Below, piece after piece: positions 1 through 5,307 of a stretch of DNA of 5,440 bases. The notes beneath the pieces are model-generated. The model ran no database searches. It saw only the letters and a program-made list of their open reading frames with translations, and was not told where the DNA came from. The stretch's first letter is position 1, and each line of letters begins with the position of its first letter. Made by a program: the position numbers and the translations under genes. Source of the DNA: JAXHUH01 sp034211175 (lineage in GTDB: Bacteria > Actinomycetota > Acidimicrobiia > Acidimicrobiales > CAIXPF01); NCBI GenBank assembly GCA_034211175.1, contig JAXHUH010000059.1, positions 1 through 5,440 on the forward strand, given 5' to 3'.

Positions 1-320
1 GTCGGCGCCAACGAGGTGGCCGCCGCGGCCAGCGACGCGGCGACCCCGAGCGCGGCGATGGGGCCCGAGGCCCCGGCGGCCACGGCGGCGAGGGCGACGA
101 GCACGGTCGAGGGGCCGGCCTGTCGGTAGGCGGTCAGCCCGACCGGGCGGGGGAGGAGGGTGAGGAGCAGGCCGATCGCCCACAGGGCCCAGCACCCGGC
201 GGCGACGGTCCAGGCGACGGGCGAGCTCCGGCCGTCCAGTGCAGCATTGAGGGTCGGCCCCAACGTGAGCGGTAGGGTCGCCCATGCGACGCGGAGCGGC
301 AACGGTCCGAACGAGTTCAT
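1..320 (-). CDS. Partial membrane protein, N-terminal part (runs off left edge)
   Basis: Reading the minus strand from the ATG at 318-320 gives 106 codons with no stop before the window edge, so the C-terminus is missing. The protein begins MNSFGPLPLRVAWATLPL and is strongly hydrophobic. There is a likely membrane helix at about residues 36-56 (around AAGCWALWAIGLLLTLLP) and a second long Ala/Val/Leu-rich hydrophobic stretch at about 72-104. A short loop with Arg, Tyr and Gln (about 58-70) separates them, which suggests a polytopic inner-membrane protein. I do not recognise the family and assign no function. No clear Shine-Dalgarno sequence precedes the ATG. It is transcribed divergently from the MetE-like gene across about 100 bp. 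Coding is supported by the continuous open frame, the GC-rich third positions and the coherent hydrophobic pattern; the exact start is less certain. Confidence 0.72.
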   Translation of the reverse strand, partial: MNSFGPLPLRVAWATLPLTLGPTLNAALDGRSSPVAWTVAAGCWALWAIGLLLTLLPRPVGLTAYRQAGPSTVLVALAAVAAGASGPIAALGVAASLAAAATSLAP

Positions 321-424
321 CGGCCGTCGAGATTTGCCTATCCGGCGGCGGTATCGCTATTCGCGGGGGTGTACCCGACGGTCGGTGATCGGCTGTCGGG
401 TGGTGGGATGACGTCAGGAGTCGA
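321..424. promoter_or_regulatory. Divergent intergenic region with candidate promoter for the MetE-like gene
   Basis: This spacer separates two divergent genes and holds one of the few AT-richer patches in the window (about 331-361). On the plus strand a weak -35-like TTGCCT (334-339) is followed by AT-rich -10 candidates around 352-361 (TATCGC or GCTATT). The fit to consensus is poor, so the promoter call is tentative. An imperfectly nested inverted repeat follows, with 7-nt arms ACCCGAC (373-379) and GTCGGGT (395-401) around a 15-nt loop, just before the ribosome binding site. It could be an operator or a leader hairpin. I found no clean box for the minus-strand gene. Confidence 0.3.
416..420 (+). 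promoter_or_regulatory. Ribosome binding site AGGAG
   Basis: AGGAG lies 7 nt before the ATG at 428 but only 4 nt before the in-frame GTG at 425. This spacing favours ATG 428 as the start of the MetE-like protein. It is one of only two convincing Shine-Dalgarno sequences in the window; several other genes appear to lack one. Confidence 0.6.
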
Positions 425-427
425 GTG

Positions 428-1441
428 ATGCGAGCGGTCGACCTCCCCGTGGGACTGGCGACGTCCGTCGGACCGCTGCCCCACGCGGACCCGGCGGAGG
501 CGTGCGCGTACGTTCTCGATGCGCAGCCCGGCCTGCCCGCGCTGCCGTCGGTGCCGAACCGGTCGCTGCTCGACCGGCGCATCGCCCAGGCCGCCTGGGG
601 CATCCCCGGCGTCCACGTGATGCCCGACGGCTCGGTCGAGGTCGACCACGACGTGCTCGAGCCGGAGACCCCGTTCACCGACCGCGAGTTCGCCGGTGCC
701 GCCTACGAGACGCTCCACCGGTTCCTCGACGCGGTCGCCGACCGTCAGGGCCCGGCCAAGTTCCAGCTCACGGGGCCGGTCAGCCTCGGCATCGCGCTCC
801 ACGCTGTCGGCGTCGACCGGCCCCGGGCGTTCGCCGCGGCCCGCACGGTCGTGCGCACCCGGGCGGCGGCCCTGCTCGACCTGGTCGAGCGGCGGGCACC
901 CGGGGTCACGCCGGTGGTGTTCGTCGACGAGCCGGGCATGCGCTCGTGCCTCGACCCGGAGTTCCCGGTCGGCCCGAACGACGCACTCGACCTCGTGTCG
1001 ACCGTGCTCGCCGTGCTCGAGCGGCGGGCGATCACCGCGCTGCGCTGCGGGCCCGGCGGCCCGGCCGATTGGCAGCTGCTGCTGCAGGCCGGCCCCCAGA
1101 TCCTGTGCGTCCCGCTCGACGGCGGGATCGAGCACGGCTCGGGGTCGCTGACCCAGTTCGTGGAGAACGGCGGGTGGATCGCGTGGGCCGCGATCCCGAC
1201 GTCGGGCCCGATCGGCTCGAGCGGCGACCGGCCGTGGCGTCAGCTGGCCGACGTGTGGTGCGAGCTGGTGACCGGCGGCTGTGATCCGGTCCCGCTGCGG
1301 ACCCAGGCCATCGTCATGCCGACCACCGGGCTGGGCACCCACACGATCGCCCAGGCCACGGAGATCCTCGACCTGACCGCCGAGATCGCCGGCCGCGTCC
1401 AGGACCAGGCCACGGGCATACGTTTGACGGTCGGGGCCTGA
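428..1441 (+). CDS. MetE-like (cobalamin-independent methionine synthase C-terminal domain family) protein, possibly non-catalytic
   Basis: This 337-residue protein resembles the C-terminal TIM-barrel domain of cobalamin-independent methionine synthase (the UROD/MetE-like superfamily), without the N-terminal MetE half. Visible family features are the N-terminal GPLPH (15-19, where MetE homologues usually have GSLP), the KFQLTGP strand (111-117), VDEP (166-169), the RCG segment (206-208) and TTGLGTH near the C-terminus (299-305). In true MetE, zinc is held by H-x-C, a Glu and a late Cys. Here the His position of H-x-C appears to be Leu205 (only Cys207 remains) and the late Cys of the C-G-L motif appears to be Thr300. 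Methyl transfer by the standard zinc mechanism is therefore doubtful. As I recall, a similar-length protein (Rv3015c) precedes ligA in M. tuberculosis, so this is probably a conserved actinobacterial neighbour. ATG 428 is chosen over GTG 425 because of the AGGAG spacing. Family assignment is fairly secure; the substrate is unknown. Confidence 0.85.
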   Translation: MRAVDLPVGLATSVGPLPHADPAEACAYVLDAQPGLPALPSVPNRSLLDRRIAQAAWGIPGVHVMPDGSVEVDHDVLEPETPFTDREFAGAAYETLHRFLDAVADRQGPAKFQLTGPVSLGIALHAVGVDRPRAFAAARTVVRTRAAALLDLVERRAPGVTPVVFVDEPGMRSCLDPEFPVGPNDALDLVSTVLAVLERRAITALRCGPGGPADWQLLLQAGPQILCVPLDGGIEHGSGSLTQFVENGGWIAWAAIPTSGPIGSSGDRPWRQLADVWCELVTGGCDPVPLRTQAIVMPTTGLGTHTIAQATEILDLTAEIAGRVQDQATGIRLTVGA

Positions 1442-1460
1442 CGACCCGCTCAGCAGTCTC

Positions 1461-2024
1461 CTAGTTCCAGGGTCCGCCGTGGCCGTCCTCGTAGGCGGCG
1501 AGGTCGGCCAGGCTGGTGAGGGCGATCTCGTCGAGGGCCACGCCCCACGACGTGACGGTGACGAGCACCAGCTCGTCGGTGCAGGCGACGGCCAGCCACA
1601 GCTCGGCGGTGGTGCCGAGCCCGCAGCGGAGCGGGCGCCCGTCGAGCGGGATCGTCGCGAGCTGCCACGAGTCGTCGGGCGCACCGTCGGTGACGGCCCG
1701 CCACGCGGTCCACGCCTCCTGCTCGGTGCGGCGCCGGGCGAGCGTGGGGACGTCGAGGTCCTCGGCGGTCAGGCGCAGCCCCGCCGTCTCGACCAGCACG
1801 CGGGGTTCGCCGGACCGCTGGCCGTGGCCGAGCACGTAGCTGATGTGCCCGCCGCTGCCGTGGCCGAACCCACCGGTCCAGCGAGGGCCCGTCCATCGTT
1901 CGTCGAGCCCGACGAGCGGCACCTCGGGCCGATCGAAGCGGATCGGGCGCGGCCCCTCGACCCCGTCGGGGTCCCAGCGGAGCCATCCGCTCCTCACCCC
2001 TTCGGGGGGCCACCTGGCTGACAT
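1461..2024 (-). CDS. Hypothetical Trp-rich soluble protein
   Basis: The minus-strand frame from ATG 2022-2024 to TAG 1461-1463 encodes 187 residues starting MSARWPPEGVRSGWLRWDPD. I do not recognise it. It has 11 tryptophans, a Gly/His-rich segment at 51-60 (GGFGHGSGGH), a helical-looking charged stretch at about 86-112, and a hydrophobic, beta-like C-terminal half (about 120-170, including ELWLAVACTDELVLVTVTSW). It has no signal peptide or membrane helix and only two cysteines (134 and 148), so it is likely cytoplasmic. The gene is convergent with the MetE-like gene, with stops only 19 nt apart, and divergent from ligA. A TAGCCT box ending 6 nt before the ATG suggests a leaderless transcript. 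The balanced acidic/basic composition makes this frame more credible than the Arg-rich frame overlapping it on the same strand. Confidence 0.7.
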   Translation of the reverse strand: MSARWPPEGVRSGWLRWDPDGVEGPRPIRFDRPEVPLVGLDERWTGPRWTGGFGHGSGGHISYVLGHGQRSGEPRVLVETAGLRLTAEDLDVPTLARRRTEQEAWTAWRAVTDGAPDDSWQLATIPLDGRPLRCGLGTTAELWLAVACTDELVLVTVTSWGVALDEIALTSLADLAAYEDGHGGPWN

Positions 2025-2030
2025 GCTTTC

Positions 2031-2036
2031 AGGCTA
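2031..2036 (-). promoter_or_regulatory. Candidate -10 box (TAGCCT) for leaderless transcript of the 187-aa gene
   Basis: On the minus strand TAGCCT matches the actinobacterial TANNNT -10 pattern and ends 6 nt before the ATG at 2024. Transcription would therefore begin at or next to the A of the start codon. No good Shine-Dalgarno sequence is present. No convincing -35 box is seen, which is common for this promoter type. The inference rests on spacing and a short motif. Confidence 0.35.
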
Positions 2037-2111
2037 GAGGGCATCGCTCGCAGTGCGGACGGGACCACACAAGGCGCGCAGCTGGCGCTGCCGGGGCCTG
2101 TCGCACCTGGT

Positions 2112-2139
2112 CCCGGCCGGTGGACGCCGTCCGGCCGGG
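2112..2139. repeat. Perfect 9-bp GC inverted repeat upstream of ligA
   Basis: The arms CCCGGCCGG (2112-2120) and CCGGCCGGG (2131-2139) are exact reverse complements around a 10-nt centre. Each arm also contains the palindrome CCGGCCGG. If ligA starts at 2179 without a leader, the repeat is centred about 53 bp upstream of the transcription start. That would place it as a protein-binding site or a structure in DNA rather than an mRNA leader hairpin. Chance is a real alternative in DNA this GC-rich. Confidence 0.45.
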
Positions 2140-2166
2140 CTGCCGGAGCGTGTCGGTGGGCGCCGG

Positions 2167-2172
2167 TACGCT
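2167..2172 (+). promoter_or_regulatory. Candidate -10 box (TACGCT) for leaderless ligA transcript
   Basis: TACGCT fits TANNNT and ends 6 nt before the GTG at 2179, the same spacing as the box before the divergent gene. There is no Shine-Dalgarno sequence before this GTG. The box supports GTG 2179 as the ligA start and argues against the in-frame ATG at 2053, since an mRNA starting near 2179 could not contain it. No clear -35 element is seen. Confidence 0.4.
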
Positions 2173-2178
2173 CTCGCC

Positions 2179-4332
2179 GTGGTCGAGAACCCCGCCGAGC
2201 GCGCCGCCGAGCTGCGATCCCAGATCGAGCACCACAACCGCCGGTACTTCGAGGACGACGCGCCCGAGATCCCCGACCCCGAGTACGACCTCCTCGTGCG
2301 CGAGCTGCGCCGGCTCGAGGCCGAGGACCCGGACCTCATCACGCCCGACTCGCCCACGCAGAAGGTCGGCGGCGCCCCGTCCGGCGCGTTCAGCCCGGTC
2401 ACCCACCGGGTGCCGATGATGTCGCTCGACAACGCCATGGACATGGACGAGCTGCGGGGCTGGGGCGAGCGGTTGGTCCGTCGGCTCGACCAGGGCGAGG
2501 ACGCGGCGCCGATCGGCTACGTGTGCGAGCTGAAGATCGACGGGCTGGCGATCTCCATCACCTACGAGCAGGGCCGGTACGTCCAGGCGGCGACCCGGGG
2601 CGACGGTCGCGTCGGCGAGGACGTCACCGCCAACATCGCCACCCTCGCCGACCTCCCGACCGAGCTCGGCCCGGACGCGCCCGACCTGTTGGAGGTGCGG
2701 GGCGAGGTCTACCTGCCGATCGCCCGCTTCGAGCAGCTCAACGAGGAGGCCGAGGCGGCCGGGCGGCCCCGGTACGTGAACCCCCGCAACACGGCCGCCG
2801 GCTCACTGCGCCAGAAGGACCCGGCGATGACCGCGGCGCGGGGCCTCACCATCTGGTGCTACCAGGTCGGCGCCCTGGAGGGCGGGCCCACGTTCTCGAC
2901 CCACAGCGAGTCGCTCGAGTGGCTCGCCGGACTCGGCTTCCCGGTCAACCCCGAGATCCGCACCCTCGACACGCTCGACGAGGTCTACGAGCACTGCGTC
3001 CACTGGCGCGAGCACCGCCACGACCTCGCCTACGAGATCGACGGTGTGGTCGTGAAGGTCGACGACCTCGCCTGGCGGGACGTGCTCGGCGCCACGTCGA
3101 AGGCGCCCCGGTGGGCCATCGCCTACAAGTTCCCGCCCGAGGAGCGCACGACGCTCCTGCGGGCCATCGAGGTGTCGGTCGGGCGCACCGGCCGGGCGAC
3201 CCCGTACGCGGTGCTCGAGCCGGTGTTCGTAGGCGGGTCGACCGTCGGCATGGCCACGCTCCACAACGAGGACCAGGTCGCCCTCAAGGACGTGCGCCCG
3301 GGCGACACCGTCGTCGTGCGCAAGGCCGGCGACGTGATCCCCGAGGTCGTCGGCCCGGTCCTGGCCCAGCGCCCCGAGGGCTCCGAGCCGTGGACGTTCC
3401 CCGAGCGGTGCAGCTGCCCGCTGGAGGCGCCGTTCGTCCGCCTCGACGACGAGAGCGACACGTTCTGCACCGAGGTCGAGTGCCCGAACCAGCAGTACGC
3501 CCGGATCGAGCACTTCTGCTCGCGGGGTGCGATGGACATCGAGGGCTTCGGCGAGCAGCGGGTCCGCCAGTTCGTCGACCTCGGGCTCATCGGCGACGTC
3601 GCCGACGTCTACAGCATCGACCTCGACAAGGTGCTCGAGCTGGAGGGCTACGGCGAGGTGTCGGTGCGCAACCTGGCGGCCGCCATCGAGGCGTCGAAGG
3701 ACCGCCCACTCGCCAACCTCCTCGTCGGGCTCAACATCCGCCACCTCGGCGGCACCGGGAGCCAGCTCCTGGCTCGGGCGTTCGGTGACCTCGACCGCCT
3801 GATGGCGGCGTCGGAGGAGGAGATCGCCGAGGTCGACGGCATCGGCCCGATCATCGCCCAGAGCGTCGCCGCGTTCTTCCGCAAGGACCGCAACCGCGAG
3901 GTGATCGAGCGGCTGAAGGCGGCCGGGGTCAACATCGTCGGGCCGGCGGCGCCGAGCCTGCCCCAGACGTTGGCCGGGATGTCGGTCGTGGTCACCGGCA
4001 CGCTCGAGAACTTCACCCGGGACCAGGTGGAGGAGGCGATCACCGGCCGGGGTGGCAAGTCGCCCAACAGCGTCTCGAAGAAGACGACGGCCGTGGTGGT
4101 CGGCGACTCGCCCGGCGCGTCGAAGGTGACGAAGGCGACCGACGCCGGCGTCCCGATGATCGACGAGGCCGCGTTCGTCACCCTCCTCGAGACCGGGGAG
4201 CTGCCCCCGACGCCCGACGACGAGCTCCCCGACGACGAGCCCGACGGCCGGCCTCCCGACGAGCACGTCCCCGACGACCAGGCACCCGCGGGCGTCGCGG
4301 CCGACGGCGACCCGACGGGCGACGCCGACTGA
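2179..4332 (+). CDS. ligA: NAD-dependent DNA ligase LigA
   Basis: LigA seals nicks in duplex DNA during replication and repair, using NAD+ to adenylate its active-site lysine. From GTG 2179 it is 717 residues, slightly longer than usual. Domains in order are: Ia (about 1-70, with HHNRRY at 18-23 and PDPEYD at 32-37); the nucleotidyltransferase domain with the KIDG motif (catalytic Lys119), LEVRGEVYLP with Glu172 and Glu176, EIDGVVVKV (286-294, Lys293) and APRWAIAYKFPPEE (Lys317); an OB fold (about 325-400, with SVGRTGRATP and RKAGDVIPEV); a zinc finger using Cys411, Cys413, Cys430 and Cys435; helix-hairpin-helix repeats (about 440-590); and a BRCT domain (about 594-673). An acidic Pro/Asp tail covers 675-717. 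The open frame extends upstream to ATG 2053, but those 42 residues are Arg-rich and unlike LigA, whereas GTG 2179 gives the normal N-terminus (ERAAELRSQIEHHN). All catalytic motifs look intact. A small oxidoreductase gene follows after 10 nt. Confidence 0.98.
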   Translation: MVENPAERAAELRSQIEHHNRRYFEDDAPEIPDPEYDLLVRELRRLEAEDPDLITPDSPTQKVGGAPSGAFSPVTHRVPMMSLDNAMDMDELRGWGERLVRRLDQGEDAAPIGYVCELKIDGLAISITYEQGRYVQAATRGDGRVGEDVTANIATLADLPTELGPDAPDLLEVRGEVYLPIARFEQLNEEAEAAGRPRYVNPRNTAAGSLRQKDPAMTAARGLTIWCYQVGALEGGPTFSTHSESLEWLAGLGFPVNPEIRTLDTLDEVYEHCVHWREHRHDLAYEIDGVVVKVDDLAWRDVLGATSKAPRWAIAYKFPPEERTTLLRAIEVSVGRTGRATPYAVLEPVFVGGSTVGMATLHNEDQVALKDVRPGDTVVVRKAGDVIPEVVGPVLAQRPEGSEPWTFPERCSCPLEAPFVRLDDESDTFCTEVECPNQQYARIEHFCSRGAMDIEGFGEQRVRQFVDLGLIGDVADVYSIDLDKVLELEGYGEVSVRNLAAAIEASKDRPLANLLVGLNIRHLGGTGSQLLARAFGDLDRLMAASEEEIAEVDGIGPIIAQSVAAFFRKDRNREVIERLKAAGVNIVGPAAPSLPQTLAGMSVVVTGTLENFTRDQVEEAITGRGGKSPNSVSKKTTAVVVGDSPGASKVTKATDAGVPMIDEAAFVTLLETGELPPTPDDELPDDEPDGRPPDEHVPDDQAPAGVAADGDPTGDAD
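4213..4280 (+). repeat. Short in-frame repeats in the ligA tail (CCCGACGA units)
   Basis: CCCGACGA occurs at 4213, 4228, 4255 and 4270, with spacings of 15, 27 and 15 nt. The first two copies share the longer unit CCCGACGACGAGC. In protein these are degenerate pentapeptides of the form P-D-[DE]-x-x (PDDEL, PDDEP, PDEHV, PDDQA at residues 679, 684, 693 and 698). Repeat slippage could explain the extra tail length. Confidence 0.6.
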
Positions 4333-4342
4333 CGCTGCCGCC

Positions 4343-4702
4343 GTGGCGAGCGACGAGACCCACGCCGTCCTCCACACGGTCAGCGCGGAGGACGGCACGC
4401 CCCGCCGGCACCGCATCTGGTTCGTGCTCGACCGCTCCGCGCTCGACCGGACGTCGGTCTACGTGTTCTCCGGCGGCCGCCGCGAGCCGGCGTGGCTGAC
4501 CAACCTCCGGGCGCGGCCCGGGGGCGAGGTCACGATCGGCGGGGAGACGTGGCGCTACGCGGCCCGCATCGACGTGCTCGACGAGGCCGAGCGCGACCGG
4601 GCGCTGGGCCTGCTCCGGGCGAAGTACCGCGGCCGCACCCGTTCGACGATGACGTCGCTGCGGGGTCGGGGCGTCCTCGTCGCCCTCGACCTCACCCCCT
4701 GA
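4343..4702 (+). CDS. Small deazaflavin (F420)-type oxidoreductase, nitroreductase-like split beta-barrel family
   Basis: The 119-residue product fits the small split beta-barrel proteins annotated as deazaflavin-dependent nitroreductase family (DUF385 / FDOR), which typically use coenzyme F420 for redox reactions. Supporting features in order are HRIWFVLD (23-30), a strand-turn VYVFSGG (39-45), the family-like W-x-x-N-L-x-A-x-P segment (51-59, WLTNLRARP) and the following EVTIGG strand (62-67). A C-terminal helix contains the DEAERDRALGLLRAKY stretch (80-95). The length is normal or slightly short for the family. The start is GTG 4343, 10 nt after the ligA stop with no Shine-Dalgarno sequence, so it is probably cotranscribed with ligA and perhaps translationally coupled. 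A flavin-binding pyridoxamine-phosphate-oxidase-like relative is the main alternative, because the cofactor cannot be decided by eye. The substrate is unknown. Confidence 0.78.
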   Translation: MASDETHAVLHTVSAEDGTPRRHRIWFVLDRSALDRTSVYVFSGGRREPAWLTNLRARPGGEVTIGGETWRYAARIDVLDEAERDRALGLLRAKYRGRTRSTMTSLRGRGVLVALDLTP

Positions 4703-4707
4703 CCGCG

Positions 4708-5124
4708 TCAGAGGACCTCGAAGCACCAGCGGAGGGGGGACTGGGACCGTTCCGGGCCGTCCTCGATCCGCCACACGACCACCTCGGCGCAGTTCGCGGC
4801 CGGGTCGAGCGCCTCGATCGCCCGGCCCTCGCCCGGCTGGAACACCAGGTAGTTGAGGTCCTCGCGGCGGTCGGTGGCGATCTGGTTGTCGGGGATCTCG
4901 GTGCCGTTGATGCTCAGCCGGCCCTCCCAGCCCGGGGCGAGATCGGCGCCGACCCTGCCCTGCTGGAGGATCTCGGCGCCCCGCTCGGGGATCAGCCCCT
5001 GCACCCCGGGGTTCTGCTCGACGACGACATCGCCGCCGTCACCGCCCGTGGCGATCCGGCCGGCGACGACGATGAGCCCGACGGCGAAGATGCCGGCGAT
5101 CCACGGTCCGAAGCGGCGAGCCAT
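4708..5124 (-). CDS. Small membrane-anchored protein with extracytoplasmic domain, unknown function
   Basis: From ATG 5122-5124 this gives 138 residues. The N-terminus MARRF is followed by one hydrophobic segment at about 7-22 (PWIAGIFAVGLIVVAG). This fits a signal anchor with the N-terminus in the cytoplasm and the rest outside; there is no lipobox or clear signal-peptidase site. The outer part has a Gly/Asp linker (27-32), then a probable beta-rich domain with GWEGRLSINGTEIPDN (65-80) and NYLVFQPGEG (91-100). Cys112 and Cys134 are the only cysteines and could form a disulfide. The frame is open up to ATG 5229, but those 35 extra residues would bury the anchor and look non-coding. The stop lies 5 nt from the stop of the convergent oxidoreductase gene. 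No Shine-Dalgarno sequence is seen, so the start is moderately supported. I do not recognise a named family. Confidence 0.75.
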   Translation of the reverse strand: MARRFGPWIAGIFAVGLIVVAGRIATGGDGGDVVVEQNPGVQGLIPERGAEILQQGRVGADLAPGWEGRLSINGTEIPDNQIATDRREDLNYLVFQPGEGRAIEALDPAANCAEVVVWRIEDGPERSQSPLRWCFEVL

Positions 5125-5218
5125 GCGTTGCACGCACACACCTTGCCCGATGGCGGGGTCGTACCTGCCATCGCCGCCACCAGCGGCCACCAGCCCGCGA
5201 ATCGGTGGCCGGCTGTTC

Positions 5219-5224
5219 ACTCTA
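5219..5224 (-). promoter_or_regulatory. Weak candidate -10 box (TAGAGT) in divergent intergenic region
   Basis: TAGAGT on the minus strand sits in the AT-richest patch of the spacer (about 5216-5236). It would start a transcript near 5212, giving a leader of about 88 nt before ATG 5124. It lies inside the upstream extension of the frame, downstream of ATG 5229, so it argues against that longer start. No good -35 box accompanies it. I found no clear plus-strand promoter in this spacer. Confidence 0.22.
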
Positions 5225-5244
5225 TGCATTTGATCCGAAGTGCC

Positions 5245-5279
5245 GTCGGCCGACAGGAGGGCCCGGGCATCTCACCCGG
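5245..5279 (+). other. Palindrome and short hairpin in the leader of the right-edge gene
   Basis: GTCGGCCGAC (5245-5254) is a perfect 10-bp palindrome. It is followed by a 5-bp stem, CCGGG (5263-5267) with CCCGG (5275-5279), around a 7-nt loop (CATCTCA). Both precede the ribosome binding site of the next gene. They could be an operator and a leader hairpin. I cannot match them to a known riboswitch, and small GC stems arise easily by chance here. Confidence 0.25.
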
Positions 5280-5292
5280 CGGAACCGGACGG

Positions 5293-5297
5293 AAGGA
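5293..5297 (+). promoter_or_regulatory. Ribosome binding site AAGGA
   Basis: AAGGA ends 10 nt before the ATG at 5308. The spacing is slightly long but acceptable. It is the main support for the start of the partial gene at the right edge. Confidence 0.5.
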
Positions 5298-5307
5298 CGG
5301 GGCGACG

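Noticed and set aside
1442..1460. Possible terminator between the convergent MetE-like and Trp-rich genes
   Set aside because: The 19-nt gap contains no stem-loop or T-run that I could identify.
338..1684. Long minus-strand open frame of 448 codons opposite the MetE-like gene
   Set aside because: It is antisense to a gene with recognised motifs, is rich in Arg/Gly/Pro/Asp with no domain, and is explained by the lack of AT-rich stop codons in GC-rich DNA.
1450..2013. Second minus-strand frame of 187 codons overlapping the Trp-rich gene
   Set aside because: It is extremely Arg/Ala-rich (runs such as RRGRPRRT) and looks like a frame-shifted shadow. The 1461-2024 frame has balanced composition and a better start.
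2053..2178. N-terminal extension of ligA from ATG 2053
   Set aside because: The 42 extra residues are Arg/Gly-rich and absent from LigA proteins. The normal N-terminus begins at GTG 2179, with a -10-like box 6 nt before it.
2803..4416. Long minus-strand open frame of 537 codons opposite ligA
   Set aside because: It is antisense to an intact ligA and has low-complexity composition dominated by Arg, Asp, Val and Gly. It is a typical GC-driven shadow frame.
4703..4730. Possible terminator between the convergent oxidoreductase and membrane-anchored genes
   Set aside because: Only a tiny GAGG-A-CCTC palindrome is present, inside the coding end of the minus-strand gene and without a T-run.
5125..5229. 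Longer start (ATG 5229) for the membrane-anchored protein
   Set aside because: It would place 35 polar residues before the anchor, and a candidate -10 box (5219-5224) lies downstream of it. ATG 5124 gives a normal N-terminal signal anchor.
5240..5307. Known riboswitch (for example a c-di-AMP type) before the right-edge gene
   Set aside because: Some GGA/CCGG patches are suggestive, but the region is too short and I could not match a consensus core.
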